Assembly: GCA_026168805.1 (NCBI GenBank)
Contig: JAPFDS010000020.1
Location: 1 to 52,902 of the forward strand
Reading direction: 5' to 3'
DNA from: Caryophanales bacterium
GTDB taxonomy: Bacteria; Bacillota; Bacilli; Bacillales; Amphibacillaceae
DNA: 52,902 nucleotides
This document shows positions 1 through 8,104 of the stretch, piece after piece. Under the pieces are notes generated by a model. The model was not told the DNA's origin. It saw nothing but the letters and a program-made list of their open reading frames with translations, and made no database searches. The position numbers were made by a program, and so were the translations under genes. Each line of letters opens with the position of its first letter. The first letter of the stretch is position 1.

Positions 1-352
1 AATTTCTGATGTTGCATTACAAAGAAACAACATACCTAGAAAGTCACTAAATTATCAAACGCCCATCGAGTGTTTCATGAATCATGTTGATAAAAATTTC
101 GATAATAGTATGTTGTCTCGCTTAATTTGACAAATCAAATATTATATATAGTATATATCGACAGAATGTCTATATTATGAAGTGTGAATATAAAACTCAA
201 TCAAATATTGTATTTCGCAATTTGTGACAATACTTTACAGTTTCTATGAAATCCAACTCAATTTAATGGTATAATGACATAAGTATTTTATAAAAATGAT
301 CATAAACGAAATGTATTCATACTAAGACGGTTAAAATTGAGAGGTGTCACTC
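1..352. other. AT-rich non-coding stretch with a possible extended -10 promoter
   Basis: No gene is supported here. The only signal I see is TGG followed by TATAAT at 267-275 on the plus strand, an extended -10 type promoter about 80 bases upstream of the kinase start. No good -35 is visible. The rest is AT-rich spacer that probably belongs partly to the preceding gene's 3' region. Confidence 0.35.
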
Positions 353-1051
353 GTGTTTTATAAGAACAATCTTCGTACATTAGGTAAAAACGATAAAGGA
401 GTTGTATGGCCAATGATTGCAGTCGATGGTGTAGTAGGTGTTGGAAAAAGTACGTTAATGGATATTTTAGTAAAAGAAAGGGATCTCATTCCTTTTGAAG
501 AACCTGTTATGAATAATCCAATCTTAGATAAATTTTATTATGACCGAAAAAGATATTCTTTTTCTTTACAAGTCTTCTTTTTAAATGAACGTTTTAAACA
601 TATTAAAAAAGCAAGCAGCATTTCAGGGGCTGTACTTGATCGATCGATTTATGGGGATTTAATCTTTGCCAAAATGCTTAAAGACGGCGGAGATATGACT
701 GAGGAAGAGTTTAATATTTATTTAGACCTCTTTCATAATATGATTGAACATTGTAAACCACCTAAATTAATGGTCTATTTGGAAGTGTCGCCCGAAGAAG
801 CTATCCGAAGAATTACAAAACGTGGACGGGATTTTGAATTAGCTACTGAAATGGAATATTGGGTCAACTTAAACAACGAGTACCGAGAGTACTTTGAGCA
901 ATATGACCACTCTCCTGTTTTAAAAGTAAATGTAGACGAGTTAGATTTTGAAACGAATGAGAAAGATAAAGAGTATTTACTGAATTTGATTGATCAAGCA
1001 TTAGAAAAAATCAACGAAACAGGCAAGCTCACAACTCAAACGATATCATAA
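353..1051 (+). CDS. Deoxynucleoside kinase (dGK/dCK family)
   Basis: Phosphorylates deoxynucleosides with ATP in nucleotide salvage. The sequence shows a P-loop GVVGVGKST near residues 26-34, a conserved DRS motif (LDRSIYGD) near residue 98, an R-rich lid region (RITKRGRDFE), and the usual length for the family (about 215-235 residues). It resembles the B. subtilis Dgk/Dck pair; which base it prefers cannot be read. Start: an in-frame GTG at 344 lies inside the SD-like GAGAGGTG, so I prefer the GTG at 353, which has GAGG 8 bases upstream. An ATG at 413 (MIAVDG) behind AAAGGAG is a third option and would remove a non-conserved 20-residue leader. The gene is monocistronic and followed by a strong terminator. 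Confidence 0.85.
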   Translation: MFYKNNLRTLGKNDKGVVWPMIAVDGVVGVGKSTLMDILVKERDLIPFEEPVMNNPILDKFYYDRKRYSFSLQVFFLNERFKHIKKASSISGAVLDRSIYGDLIFAKMLKDGGDMTEEEFNIYLDLFHNMIEHCKPPKLMVYLEVSPEEAIRRITKRGRDFELATEMEYWVNLNNEYREYFEQYDHSPVLKVNVDELDFETNEKDKEYLLNLIDQALEKINETGKLTTQTIS

Positions 1052-1068
1052 TAATACAATACACGTAC

Positions 1069-1109
1069 AGGGGTATTCTACACAATCATCCGAATACCCC
1101 CTTTTTTTG
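1069..1109 (+). terminator. Intrinsic terminator of the deoxynucleoside kinase gene
   Basis: GGGGTATTC pairs with GAATACCCC across a 13-base loop and is followed by seven T on the plus strand. There is no T-run on the minus strand, so it serves the kinase gene only. Confidence 0.85.
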
Positions 1110-1128
1110 AACGCACAAATTACTTGCG

Positions 1129-1614
1129 CTAACACATCACGACTATTTGTGTAGGTGTTGTTTGTGCTGGTATGCTCTTTGTAGATGCACGATAGCTGAC
1201 AATTAAATAACGATTCGTAAGGTTTCCTGTAAATTGTTGACCATTCTCCAATAAAACAGCAGTCGCCGGAGAAATATTTAACTTCAATTGACCATCACTA
1301 CTCACCAATTTCTCGTTAAAATAATCAACTTTCACAAAATTGGATGGCGATGTAACTGCAATGACTACCGCCCGATATTGAGGTGGATAGATGAGAGGAG
1401 TAGGTTGATCGGCATCATAAAACCCAGTAATTCGATCCCCGATTCGTATCATTTTATGATCGACAAAATACGTATCAGGCCCTGCGACAAAGTTTACGAT
1501 TTGCCCTTCAACACTACTTATTGCTATTAACGTATAGCACCCATCATGATTTCCGCCTGCTCCAGCGTCATTTATCATCGTTACCCTACCAGTAAACGAT
1601 TGAAATTTTACCAC
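1129..1614 (-). CDS. Uncharacterised 161-residue protein
   Basis: I do not recognise a characterised family. The protein begins MVKFQSFTGRV and ends in a tail with a repeated pattern (SIPAQTTPTQIVVMC). It is rich in beta-forming residues, has no signal peptide or membrane segment, and carries a GAGGNHDG loop. I recall similar uncharacterised Bacilli proteins, but that is memory and was not checked. Start: the longest frame begins at 1710 without any SD. The sequence GGGAGGT lies 6 bases before the GTG at 1614, so this start is clearly better. The gene faces the kinase gene convergently. Confidence 0.65.
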   Translation of the reverse strand: MVKFQSFTGRVTMINDAGAGGNHDGCYTLIAISSVEGQIVNFVAGPDTYFVDHKMIRIGDRITGFYDADQPTPLIYPPQYRAVVIAVTSPSNFVKVDYFNEKLVSSDGQLKLNISPATAVLLENGQQFTGNLTNRYLIVSYRASTKSIPAQTTPTQIVVMC

Positions 1615-1798
1615 TTGTCTACCTCCCATTCCATATATAACGTTCTTGCTTATATTATGAACTGTAATGAAAATGGGTGCCTCTCTTTGTTTTAAAACAC
1701 ATATATACATAAAAAACTGGATAACAAATAATTCGTGTTATCCATAACTTTATTCTTCACTTGTGATTCTTTCTATTCATATGTAGAGAAAGATCATT

Positions 1799-1828
1799 AC
1801 AATCCAGCTTGATAAAAAGCTGGATTGT
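1799..1828. repeat. Perfect 12-bp inverted repeat
   Basis: Arms at 1799-1810 and 1817-1828 (acaatccagctt and its complement) with a 6-base loop. There is no T-run on either side, so it is not a clean intrinsic terminator. It lies in the gap between the CBS gene end and the next minus-strand gene. Confidence 0.6.
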
Positions 1829-1863
1829 ACATTCATCATAGATTCTTGATCCATCAATCCAAT

Positions 1864-2319
1864 TTATTCGTTATGAAATAAATGGTTCATAATATCTTTT
1901 CGTGAAACAATACCTATAAGCTTATTCTCTTCATTCAGAACAGGAAGGCGTTTAATCTTATTACGCACTAATAACGTTGCTGCATCTTCAACTTTTTCAT
2001 CAGGATGAATAGTCGTAACATCTTCAGTCATAGTATTCTTTGCAAAGTGCCCCATTGATTTTTTCACGTCTTCTAAATATTTATTTGGATCATCAAGGTA
2101 GATAATCCCACCGAGGATTTCTAAAAATGCTGGTTGCTGAATTCGAGAGCTACGTCTTATCAGGTCCCCTTCTGTTACGATTCCTTTGACATATCCTTCT
2201 GCATCAACCACTGGTAACCCACTTAAACCGTGTGTAGAGAGCAAGTTTGCACATTTTTCTACTGTATCATCTTCCGTTACTGTGATGACATCTTTTGTCA
2301 TTATATCTTTAATAAGCAT
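1864..2319 (-). CDS. Paired CBS-domain protein
   Basis: Two CBS domains fill the 151-residue protein, about residues 1-60 (IMTKDVITVTEDD, GLPVVDAEGYVKGIVTEGDL) and 90-151 (TMTEDVTTIHPDE, RLPVLNEENKLIGIVSRKDI). Such free-standing Bateman modules bind adenine nucleotides and act as regulatory or energy-sensing units; the partner cannot be inferred. The start ATG at 2319 has GGAGA about 8 bases upstream. It appears monocistronic. Confidence 0.85.
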   Translation of the reverse strand: MLIKDIMTKDVITVTEDDTVEKCANLLSTHGLSGLPVVDAEGYVKGIVTEGDLIRRSSRIQQPAFLEILGGIIYLDDPNKYLEDVKKSMGHFAKNTMTEDVTTIHPDEKVEDAATLLVRNKIKRLPVLNEENKLIGIVSRKDIMNHLFHNE

Positions 2320-2626
2320 TTAAATGTCTCCTATCTTCCTGTTATCGTGTATTCATCTTAACATAAAAACTTTTGCATAAGCTATTATCGTAATGAACCA
2401 TATTAGAATATACCTTCCATAAAAATTTTAAATTCAGTAGTTTAGCCTCTTGATATCCTTTCCTATTATTTGGTAGCTTACACATAAGTAATGTCTAAGG
2501 AGAGGGTTTTGTTGTTAGAAGGACCATTTCTATCATACCAACAAAACCGATATGAAAGAATCCTTTAAGGAAGAATATGAGTATATATTTGGTGAATAAA
2601 TCTAAAAATAGAAAGTTGGCATACAC
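2320..2626. other. Non-coding gap with a possible gene remnant
   Basis: Around 2499-2600 a strong SD-like AAGGAGAGGG precedes a TTG-started 18-codon frame. A second short frame (ESFKEEYEYIFGE, then stop) follows in another phase. Joined by a frameshift they might be a decayed small gene, but neither part resembles anything I know. No other signal is visible. Confidence 0.25.
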
Positions 2627-3217
2627 ATGTGTAAAGTAAATAAAAATGTTGTTTTTCTAATCTTGATGACTTCTTCATTCTTTCTATTAGTAGCATGTGG
2701 AAAAGATGAAGAAACAGCGGAAGAATTAATTCGCTATCATAACGATCATTGGACAGAAATTATAGAGAAAAGAAATGAAGCATTAGACGTCAGTTTAAGT
2801 AAATTCATTCAACTTGAAGATTCCGATGGTAAAAAAGCCGTTAAAAAACATGTAGAAAATGTTATTTTAGCTGACTTTGAAGAGTTTCTTGATTATGAAG
2901 TGGCTATTGACATAGATAATGATTCTGTCAAAGAGTTACATGAGTTGCTAGTTGAAGCAGATGAAGCTGCCTACAACACATTAAAAGATAAAGGTGAAGC
3001 ATATTATAATGGCGAAATTAATGAAAATGAGTTTATAGAAGCAGCCGAGGATACAGAAAAATTGTATGATGAATTTTATAATTATCGGGAAAAGCTAATG
3101 AAGAAAAACAAGCTCGCAATTGATCATGTTATGAATGATGACGGCGCCTATGAAGAAATAATGATGGACGAAAGCAAAGCTAAAAACGTCGACTCCATTA
3201 AATGGGGAACACAATAA
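2627..3217 (+). CDS. Predicted lipoprotein, function unknown
   Basis: A type II signal peptide is visible: KVNKN, a hydrophobic stretch (VVFLILMTSSFFLL) and the lipobox LLVAC at residues 20-24, so Cys24 should be lipidated and the protein anchored outside the membrane. The mature part is highly acidic and alpha-helical (EETAEELIRYHNDHW, DTEKLYDEFYNYREKL), likely a helical bundle or coiled coil. I recognise no characterised family. The SD is weak (AGAAAGTTGG). The next plus-strand gene encodes a membrane-anchored protein, but nothing links their functions. Confidence 0.7.
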   Translation: MCKVNKNVVFLILMTSSFFLLVACGKDEETAEELIRYHNDHWTEIIEKRNEALDVSLSKFIQLEDSDGKKAVKKHVENVILADFEEFLDYEVAIDIDNDSVKELHELLVEADEAAYNTLKDKGEAYYNGEINENEFIEAAEDTEKLYDEFYNYREKLMKKNKLAIDHVMNDDGAYEEIMMDESKAKNVDSIKWGTQ

Positions 3218-3393
3218 AAACACTTATTCTAGTTATCATATCTTTGACACATCAATAGAATATAGAACTTCTTTTTACGTCGGATAAAGAGAATCAGCAT
3301 AATTTAATTAGACGACTTATCCCGATGGGGAAAAAAATAAAAGGAAAGTATTTCAGACAGATCGTTAGTAAATATTTAGAGGGAATGAACACA

Positions 3394-3798
3394 ATGGACA
3401 TTGGGGAATGGATCTATATTATATCTTTTTTCGTTATTATTATTACATTCAGTAGTATTATACTCATGAAGTTTATTATAAAACCTTCTTGGAAGAAAAT
3501 GCGTATTTCGACATATTTTTGGTTTAAAAGTGCAAAAGTGAAATTTAAAGTGTTCGATTCCTTTGCGTCACACAGTTTTCTAGTATCCCCTAAACGACAG
3601 TATGAGGTGGTTTATCGACTAGAAACGAAAGAAGGAGAGATTCATTTTGAGTTAGACAATCAATTACATATTTCTACTGATTCTAGAAAAGAAGGTAGTG
3701 CAATCATAACGTTTAGCCGTCTTCAACCTATTATTACTTTTCAAGGAGATAAAGCTAAAAATGGCGAGTGTTCTGTAAAGATTTATAAAAAACGTTAA
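3394..3798 (+). CDS. Small membrane-anchored protein, unknown function
   Basis: Residues about 6-28 (IYIISFFVIIITFSSIILMKF) form one transmembrane helix, followed by a basic stretch and a soluble beta-rich domain of about 100 residues. Orientation is probably N-out/C-in by the positive-inside rule (KPSWKKMR after the helix). No family recognised. Start: GAGGGA at 3379-3384 lies 9 bases before the ATG at 3394. The earlier in-frame ATGs at 3325 and 3385 have no usable SD. Confidence 0.6.
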   Translation: MDIGEWIYIISFFVIIITFSSIILMKFIIKPSWKKMRISTYFWFKSAKVKFKVFDSFASHSFLVSPKRQYEVVYRLETKEGEIHFELDNQLHISTDSRKEGSAIITFSRLQPIITFQGDKAKNGECSVKIYKKR

Positions 3799-3858
3799 AA
3801 GTTGTGTCCAAACTCGAAGCCTCCTACACCGTATAGGTTAGAAATCCATTAAACTAGA

Positions 3859-3932
3859 TTAAAAAGGTCACGTCACTATACCATTGTGTTATGTATGAAA
3901 TAACAACTTATTATAGCAACGTGACTTTTTTA
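3859..3932. terminator. Long-stem terminator-like hairpin, bidirectional
   Basis: AAAAAGGTCACGT near 3861 pairs with ACGTGACTTTTTT near 3919, with further TATA pairing inside and a loop of about 40 bases. The A-run on the left and T-run on the right let it work for both the plus-strand membrane-protein gene and the minus-strand transposon. Confidence 0.6.
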
Positions 3933-3950
3933 AAAATGATGAACCATACC

Positions 3951-4160
3951 CATGTGAACCTCTCGGCACTGAAGTACCGAGCATCCAAAAATCGGATACA
4001 TCAAAGATGTTTCTCGTTTCATAGAGCCGGGCAATCCCATACTCTCCGCGAAGGCGCGTTCCGCACCTGAAACTTTTTATTTAAGCTATTTATTGCATCC
4101 CAAGGTGCAGAATGTTTTTAGCCGCATTAATATCTCGGTGTTCCTTATAACCACATGGAC
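3951..4160 (-). ncRNA. Presumptive omega-RNA (reRNA) at the tnpB 3' end
   Basis: In IS605-type elements the guide RNA of TnpB spans the end of tnpB and the right end, and its guide is the flanking DNA. Here the 3' region contains GC-rich hairpins (GGTGCGG, GCGCCTTCGCGG) and the terminal CTCGG hairpin, in contrast to the AT-rich surroundings, and it is conserved in the copy at 52.5 kb with only a few substitutions. The guide would start just below position 3951-3954. Extent inside tnpB is a guess. Confidence 0.5.
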
Positions 4161-5175
4161 ATTCATGCACTCTTTGTGTGAGTGTCTTTTTAACGATCTT
4201 TTTACAGTTAAAGCACATCTGACTTGTGTTATATGGATCGACACATTTCACTTGTTTACCAGCATTTTCAGCTTTGTAAGTAGTAAATTGTATCAATTGA
4301 TTCCACGCACTGTCAGCAATGCTCTTTGCAAGGCCATGGTTTTTGGCCATTCCCTGAATATTTAAATCTTCAAAAACGATATAGTCGTATTCTTTAACCA
4401 ACGTGTGAGAAATTTTATGAGCTGTATCTTTTCGCTTGTTCGCAATATGCTCATGCCATTTAGAAAGTAGCATAACAGCTTTTTTCCTTCTATTTGAACC
4501 TTTTTTCTTTTTGGAAACGGCACGTTGTAGTTGTTTGAGTCGCCTTTCGGCATATTTTAAATGTTTTGGGTTGTCAAAAAACTCACCATCTGAAGTGACT
4601 GCTAGATGGGAAATCCCTACATCGACACCAACTGATTTATTTGTTTTGGATACGTTTGTTCGTTTGGGGACTTCACACGACAAGCAAACATAAAAACGAT
4701 TATTTCTATGGACGATTGTACAAGTTTTTATGGTACCTTTTAATTTTCTATGTTGTTTGACGCGAACATTGCCAATTTTAGACAGTCTTATAAATTTTCC
4801 TTCCAATTTAAAACCACTTTGTGTGTAAACAAATGAATGGTATCGATTTTTACTACGAAAACGTGGAAATCCGGCTTTTTCACCTTTTTGGAGTCTTGTG
4901 AAAAAAGAGTCATACGCTTTATCCAAACGCTTCACCACATCTTGCAAAACTTGTGAATGAACGGATTTAAAAACAGGTATTTCCTTTTTTAAAACAGGAA
5001 GCTCCTTTTTCTGTGTGTAGTAGGAAATGGATTTGTTGTATGTTTTGTAAGCGTATACTTTCTGTTCCAAACAGCTGTTATAAAGCCATCTACATAAATT
5101 GATTGTTTGCAGTATTTTTTCCTTTTGCTCTTCAGTTGGCTCAAGTTTAAATTTGTAGGTTTTCACCGGATACAT
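4090..5175 (-). CDS. tnpB: TnpB RNA-guided nuclease of IS200/IS605 element
   Basis: Ancestor-type relative of Cas12: cuts DNA next to a short transposon-associated motif, guided by omega-RNA, and helps the element persist. The 361-residue protein has the N-terminal helix-turn-helix-like region, the RuvC motifs GVDVGISHLAV (catalytic Asp, about residue 187), VFEDLNIQGM (Glu, about 271) and HRDINAAKNI (Asp, about 347). The zinc ribbon is CFNCKK...CPCGYKE. All catalytic residues are present and the length is normal, so it is probably intact. The start ATG overlaps the tnpA stop by one base (TAATG), implying coupled translation. Confidence 0.92.
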   Translation of the reverse strand: MYPVKTYKFKLEPTEEQKEKILQTINLCRWLYNSCLEQKVYAYKTYNKSISYYTQKKELPVLKKEIPVFKSVHSQVLQDVVKRLDKAYDSFFTRLQKGEKAGFPRFRSKNRYHSFVYTQSGFKLEGKFIRLSKIGNVRVKQHRKLKGTIKTCTIVHRNNRFYVCLSCEVPKRTNVSKTNKSVGVDVGISHLAVTSDGEFFDNPKHLKYAERRLKQLQRAVSKKKKGSNRRKKAVMLLSKWHEHIANKRKDTAHKISHTLVKEYDYIVFEDLNIQGMAKNHGLAKSIADSAWNQLIQFTTYKAENAGKQVKCVDPYNTSQMCFNCKKIVKKTLTQRVHECPCGYKEHRDINAAKNILHLGMQ

Positions 5176-5591
5176 TAACCCCCTTTATTTTGGTTTTCAA
5201 TATACTTTTTCATCGATTCTTCTGATGTAGAACCAACGGTTTCGAGATAAAAACTCGGGTTCCAAAGCTTTCCTTTCCATAGTTTTTCTTTAATTTCAGG
5301 AAAATCCATCAACAGTCTTCTTCCTGAAATCCCTTTTAGCATTTTCACAATGTAAGACGGTGCGATTTTGGGGTGAGCAGAAGCAAAAACATGTATGTGG
5401 TCCTGCTCACCGACCTCCATCATAATGACCTCAAATTCCTTATCCTTCGCAATACTTTGGAATAAATCGTTTAGATATTTTTCTATTTCTTCTGTTAAAA
5501 CCTTTCTTCGATATTTTACAGTCCACACGATGTGATAATTTACATTATATACACAGGTTCTAGCATGCGTTAATCCACTTTTATTCTTCAT
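5175..5591 (-). CDS. tnpA: TnpA Y1 transposase of IS200/IS605 element
   Basis: Single-strand DNA transposase that recognises the terminal hairpins and moves the element as a circle. The 138-residue protein has the HUH motif (DHIHVF, about residues 64-69), the N-terminal YHIVWTVKYRRKVL strand typical of the family, and the catalytic tyrosine in KKYIENQNKGG near residue 130. Length and motifs are complete. The gene lies between the left-end hairpin and tnpB. Confidence 0.92.
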   Translation of the reverse strand: MKNKSGLTHARTCVYNVNYHIVWTVKYRRKVLTEEIEKYLNDLFQSIAKDKEFEVIMMEVGEQDHIHVFASAHPKIAPSYIVKMLKGISGRRLLMDFPEIKEKLWKGKLWNPSFYLETVGSTSEESMKKYIENQNKGG

Positions 5592-5730
5592 ACATATAGT
5601 ATATGTAATAATCCATATTTACACAACATATATAGGGCATTTTCATTACACATATGGTATAGATTTAAAAGCAATCATTCATCTCGGCATTAAAATACCG
5701 AGGATTCTGACTAAATATACCTAAAATAAA

Positions 5731-6855
5731 TTATGAATGCCAAACAGTTTTAGCAATGTCAACAACATGGGTCAATTTATTCCACTGGTCCTCTTCTGTT
5801 ATCTTATTTCCGTCCTCTGTACTTGCAAATCCACATTGAGGACTTAAAGCCAATTGTTCAATTCGTAAATATGAAGCCGCTTCTCCAATACGCTTTTCAA
5901 TGGCTGTTTTATCTTCCAGTGGGCCAGTTTTTGACGTAATTAATCCTAAGACAACTTCTGTGTCTTTATTTTTAATATGTTGCAATGGTTCAAAACCACC
6001 AGCTCGCTCTGTATCATACTCCAAGAAATATGCATCATACCCTAGCTCATCAAAACGGCGAGCGACGTAATCGTAATCTCCAGCATCATGAATGAACGTT
6101 GAACGGAAATTACCTTTACATAAATGTGTACTCACAATTAAGTCTTCAGGTTTATCTTTAAAAATTTCTTGCGTTGTCTGAACGACAAGATCATAGACTT
6201 CATCGATTGGTAATCCATAACACTTTTCTTCAATTTCTCTAACAAATTCCTCATCCGTTAAAGCTGCTAAAATAGTATCATCAAATTGAATATAACGACA
6301 ACCCGCTTCATAAAAAGCATGTAAAGCGTCTTTGTAAGACTTACCAAGATCTTTAAAAAATGCTTCAGCTGTAGGGTATAATTCTTTTTCCGTTTGTGAT
6401 ATTTCCCTATAAATCGAGACAAAAGGAGCAGGAATTGTCATCTTTGCTACTTGTGAACCGTCACCATGTTTCTCAACTAGTTCCTTTAAATATTTGAAAT
6501 GTTCGATGAATTCATGGCCTTCCCATTTAATTTTACCATTCACTTCTACCGTTTCTGCTTTTGTTTCATCCCCATCAAAGATAAAACCAGTGTCTTTTTC
6601 AATTTTTTTAAACCCAGTTAAGCCAAAATAATAATCAAATTGCCACCATGCACGACGAAATTCCCCGTCGGTTATAGCTTTTAATCCAACATCAATCTGT
6701 TGCTTAACAATCTTTTCAATTTCTTGATCTTCTACCTCTTTCAATTGCTCCGAGGTAATAGTACCAGAATCAAACTTTTCACGCGCCTTTTTAATTGCAT
6801 TCGTTCGTAATAAACTACCTACGTGATCACCTTTACATGGAAGTTGTGTTGACAT
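5731..6855 (-). CDS. MetE-like cobalamin-independent methionine synthase homologue (YxjG/YxjH type)
   Basis: Equivalent to the C-terminal catalytic half of MetE. It binds zinc and transfers a methyl group to homocysteine or a related thiol. Visible zinc ligands are His and Cys in STHLCKG (about residue 245) and Cys in LSPQCGFAS (about residue 341). At 374 residues it matches B. subtilis YxjG/YxjH, which are also SAM-riboswitch controlled. The methyl donor is uncertain because the folate-binding N-terminal half is absent. The ATG at 6855 is preceded by GGGGGAAATGAAATG. Regulated by the SAM riboswitch upstream. Confidence 0.88.
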   Translation of the reverse strand: MSTQLPCKGDHVGSLLRTNAIKKAREKFDSGTITSEQLKEVEDQEIEKIVKQQIDVGLKAITDGEFRRAWWQFDYYFGLTGFKKIEKDTGFIFDGDETKAETVEVNGKIKWEGHEFIEHFKYLKELVEKHGDGSQVAKMTIPAPFVSIYREISQTEKELYPTAEAFFKDLGKSYKDALHAFYEAGCRYIQFDDTILAALTDEEFVREIEEKCYGLPIDEVYDLVVQTTQEIFKDKPEDLIVSTHLCKGNFRSTFIHDAGDYDYVARRFDELGYDAYFLEYDTERAGGFEPLQHIKNKDTEVVLGLITSKTGPLEDKTAIEKRIGEAASYLRIEQLALSPQCGFASTEDGNKITEEDQWNKLTHVVDIAKTVWHS

Positions 6856-6884
6856 TTCATTTCCCCCTATTGATTTGTTTTTGA

Positions 6885-6924
6885 TAAAAAAATAACCCTC
6901 ATCCTAACGATTAGGAAGAGAGTT
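6885..6924 (-). terminator. Riboswitch expression-platform terminator
   Basis: On the minus strand, AACTCTCTTCCTAA pairs with TTAGGATGAGGGTT over a TCG loop, followed by ATTTTTTT. It lies just after the SAM aptamer and before the MetE-like gene, so SAM binding should cause premature termination. Confidence 0.85.
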
Positions 6925-6935
6925 CATGAGTTCCC

Positions 6936-7041
6936 TTCTTATTTTTAAGACGTTAGTCTTTTGGATGTGGCACAGTGCTTCAAAAGAAGCCCGCTGCCGA
7001 GATTTCACAGGGCCAATTCCCTCCATCTCTCTTCATAAGAA
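6936..7041 (-). promoter_or_regulatory. SAM-I (S-box) riboswitch aptamer
   Basis: The minus strand carries the S-box core: AGAGATGGAGGGAA, TTGGCCCTGTGAAA, TCTCGGCAGC, then GTGCCACATCC and a small AAGAC/GTCTT hairpin. P1 is formed by TTCTTAT (7035-7041) and ATAAGAA (6936-6942). Class is clear from the order of the conserved elements; controls the MetE-like gene. Confidence 0.92.
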
Positions 7042-7064
7042 TTCATATGTAATTAATGGTACTT

Positions 7065-7093
7065 AGTATATATCGAGAAAACTCATAAGTCAA
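7065..7093 (-). promoter_or_regulatory. Sigma-A promoter for the SAM-riboswitch transcript
   Basis: Minus strand TTGACT (7088-7093) and TATACT (7065-7070) with a 17-base spacer, about 25 bases upstream of the aptamer. Confidence 0.75.
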
Positions 7094-7185
7094 ACTATTT
7101 CATAAATTTCATAATACGGATGTTATGATAAGCCATAGCACACATAACAATATTTGACTTGGTAATATGGGCATATGCGAATACT

Positions 7186-7758
7186 TTATGGATACCAAGG
7201 AAGCTTTTGATTACTGTCTAAAGGTAAATCTACAATATAATCCTTTAATTTTGAAAACCATTCATGCAACATTACATCTCTTTCCATGAATGACTCTTCA
7301 CTATTAGACCAAATAATATGAGAAAACCATGCAAGTGTTTCTGCTTCAAATTGTAATTGAGCATACCCAATTCTCTCCAAATTAGCTTCATCAAATAACT
7401 TATGAAGGTGAGTGGTAACTTCTTTCGCTTGTGACAGTAGTTGATGCTCAATTTTGGACTTTGCATCTTCATCTTGAAGTTCGTCCCAATCATATAATTG
7501 ACCGTCTACTTGATAAAATATATTAAACGACGGCAATGATTCGTTAAAATCTATTAATATAAATGCCCTTTCAACATTATTATTTACAGCTTTCACACTA
7601 TTGATAATAATATTTTCTGCCATTGAAACCCATTGTTCCATAGCTTCTTCTTGGAGTGCTTCTTCATCCAATGATAGGGACATATCTAATTCTTCTATCG
7701 ATGATTCATTTTTATTGACTTTCTCCACTTTTTTAAACAGTCGTGACAAAAAACTCAT
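7186..7758 (-). CDS. Uncharacterised acidic protein
   Basis: A 190-residue cytoplasmic protein without signal or membrane segment. The first 35 residues are a charged linker (MSFLSRLFKKVEKVNKN, then a run of acidic residues). The rest looks like a compact alpha/beta domain with a strand pair (AFILIDFNESLPSFNIFYQVDGQLYDW is the core region) and a Trp-rich C-terminus. Size, acidity and fold pattern recall polymorphic-toxin immunity proteins such as the YezG group, but I cannot confirm this. SD AGGAGAGATGAT precedes the ATG at 7758. Confidence 0.6.
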   Translation of the reverse strand: MSFLSRLFKKVEKVNKNESSIEELDMSLSLDEEALQEEAMEQWVSMAENIIINSVKAVNNNVERAFILIDFNESLPSFNIFYQVDGQLYDWDELQDEDAKSKIEHQLLSQAKEVTTHLHKLFDEANLERIGYAQLQFEAETLAWFSHIIWSNSEESFMERDVMLHEWFSKLKDYIVDLPLDSNQKLPWYP

Positions 7759-7809
7759 ATCATCTCTCCTTCATCTTTTGACGAGCCACTAAGCTTGATA
7801 TCTAGGCAC

Positions 7810-8098
7810 TTTTTAAAGGAAGTGACGCATACGGGAACATGTCAACCATTGGTGCCCTAGACGTGCAATGAGCGCGTATCTGTTCCAGAAACCCTTCCTA
7901 AACAAAGAGAGAACCACCCAACGCCGTAGCAAGCAAAAGGGTGGTTCTCGTAAAAATTAACTTTTTATGACAACCATCCGCCTGTACGGCTGAGGCTATA
8001 AGGAGGGAAGTTAGCGCTTCTCTCTTTTATTATCTATATCCAGTTTACATGAAATACATGCAAAAAATCAATGTACTTATTTCTCTTGTGCTTACTTA
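7810..8098 (+). repeat. Decayed copy 1 of the small-peptide toxin-like module
   Basis: From about 7911 to 8015 this is nearly identical to 10007-10120 and 16363-16470. It contains the ACCACCC/GGGTGGT hairpin, TTTATGACAACC, CCGCCTGTACGGCTGAGGC and the GGAGGGAAG motif. Upstream, a degenerate coding part can be read in pieces: FLKEV at 7810, then about 35 extra bases, then R-A-M-S-A-Y. The reading frame then continues through the hairpin as ERTTQRRSKQKGGSRKN and stops. The antisense promoter seen in copy 3 has a damaged -10. I read this as a pseudogene. Confidence 0.7.
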
Positions 8099-8104
8099 AA
8101 CAGA

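Larger units (their letters stand above)
3951..5706 (-). mobile_element. IS200/IS605-family element, complete, with tnpA and tnpB
   Basis: The element carries a Y1-HUH transposase (tnpA) and an RNA-guided nuclease (tnpB) in one minus-strand operon. Both ends carry the expected imperfect terminal hairpins: left end at 5683-5702 (CTCGG...CCGAG) and right end at 3962-3981 (CTCGG...CCGAG). The right boundary is set by comparison with the second copy at 52514 onward, where identity starts at CATGTGAACC. If the true end is GTTCAC on the minus strand, the boundary is 3 bases inside. The left boundary is only approximate. No terminal inverted repeats or target duplications are expected for this family. 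Confidence 0.85.

Noticed and set aside
1615-1710. N-terminal extension of the 161-residue protein
   Set aside because: No SD at 1710, whereas GGGAGGT lies at proper distance from the GTG at 1614.
2518-2600. Small plus-strand gene behind a strong SD
   Set aside because: Only 18 codons, no recognisable product; mentioned as a possible remnant instead.
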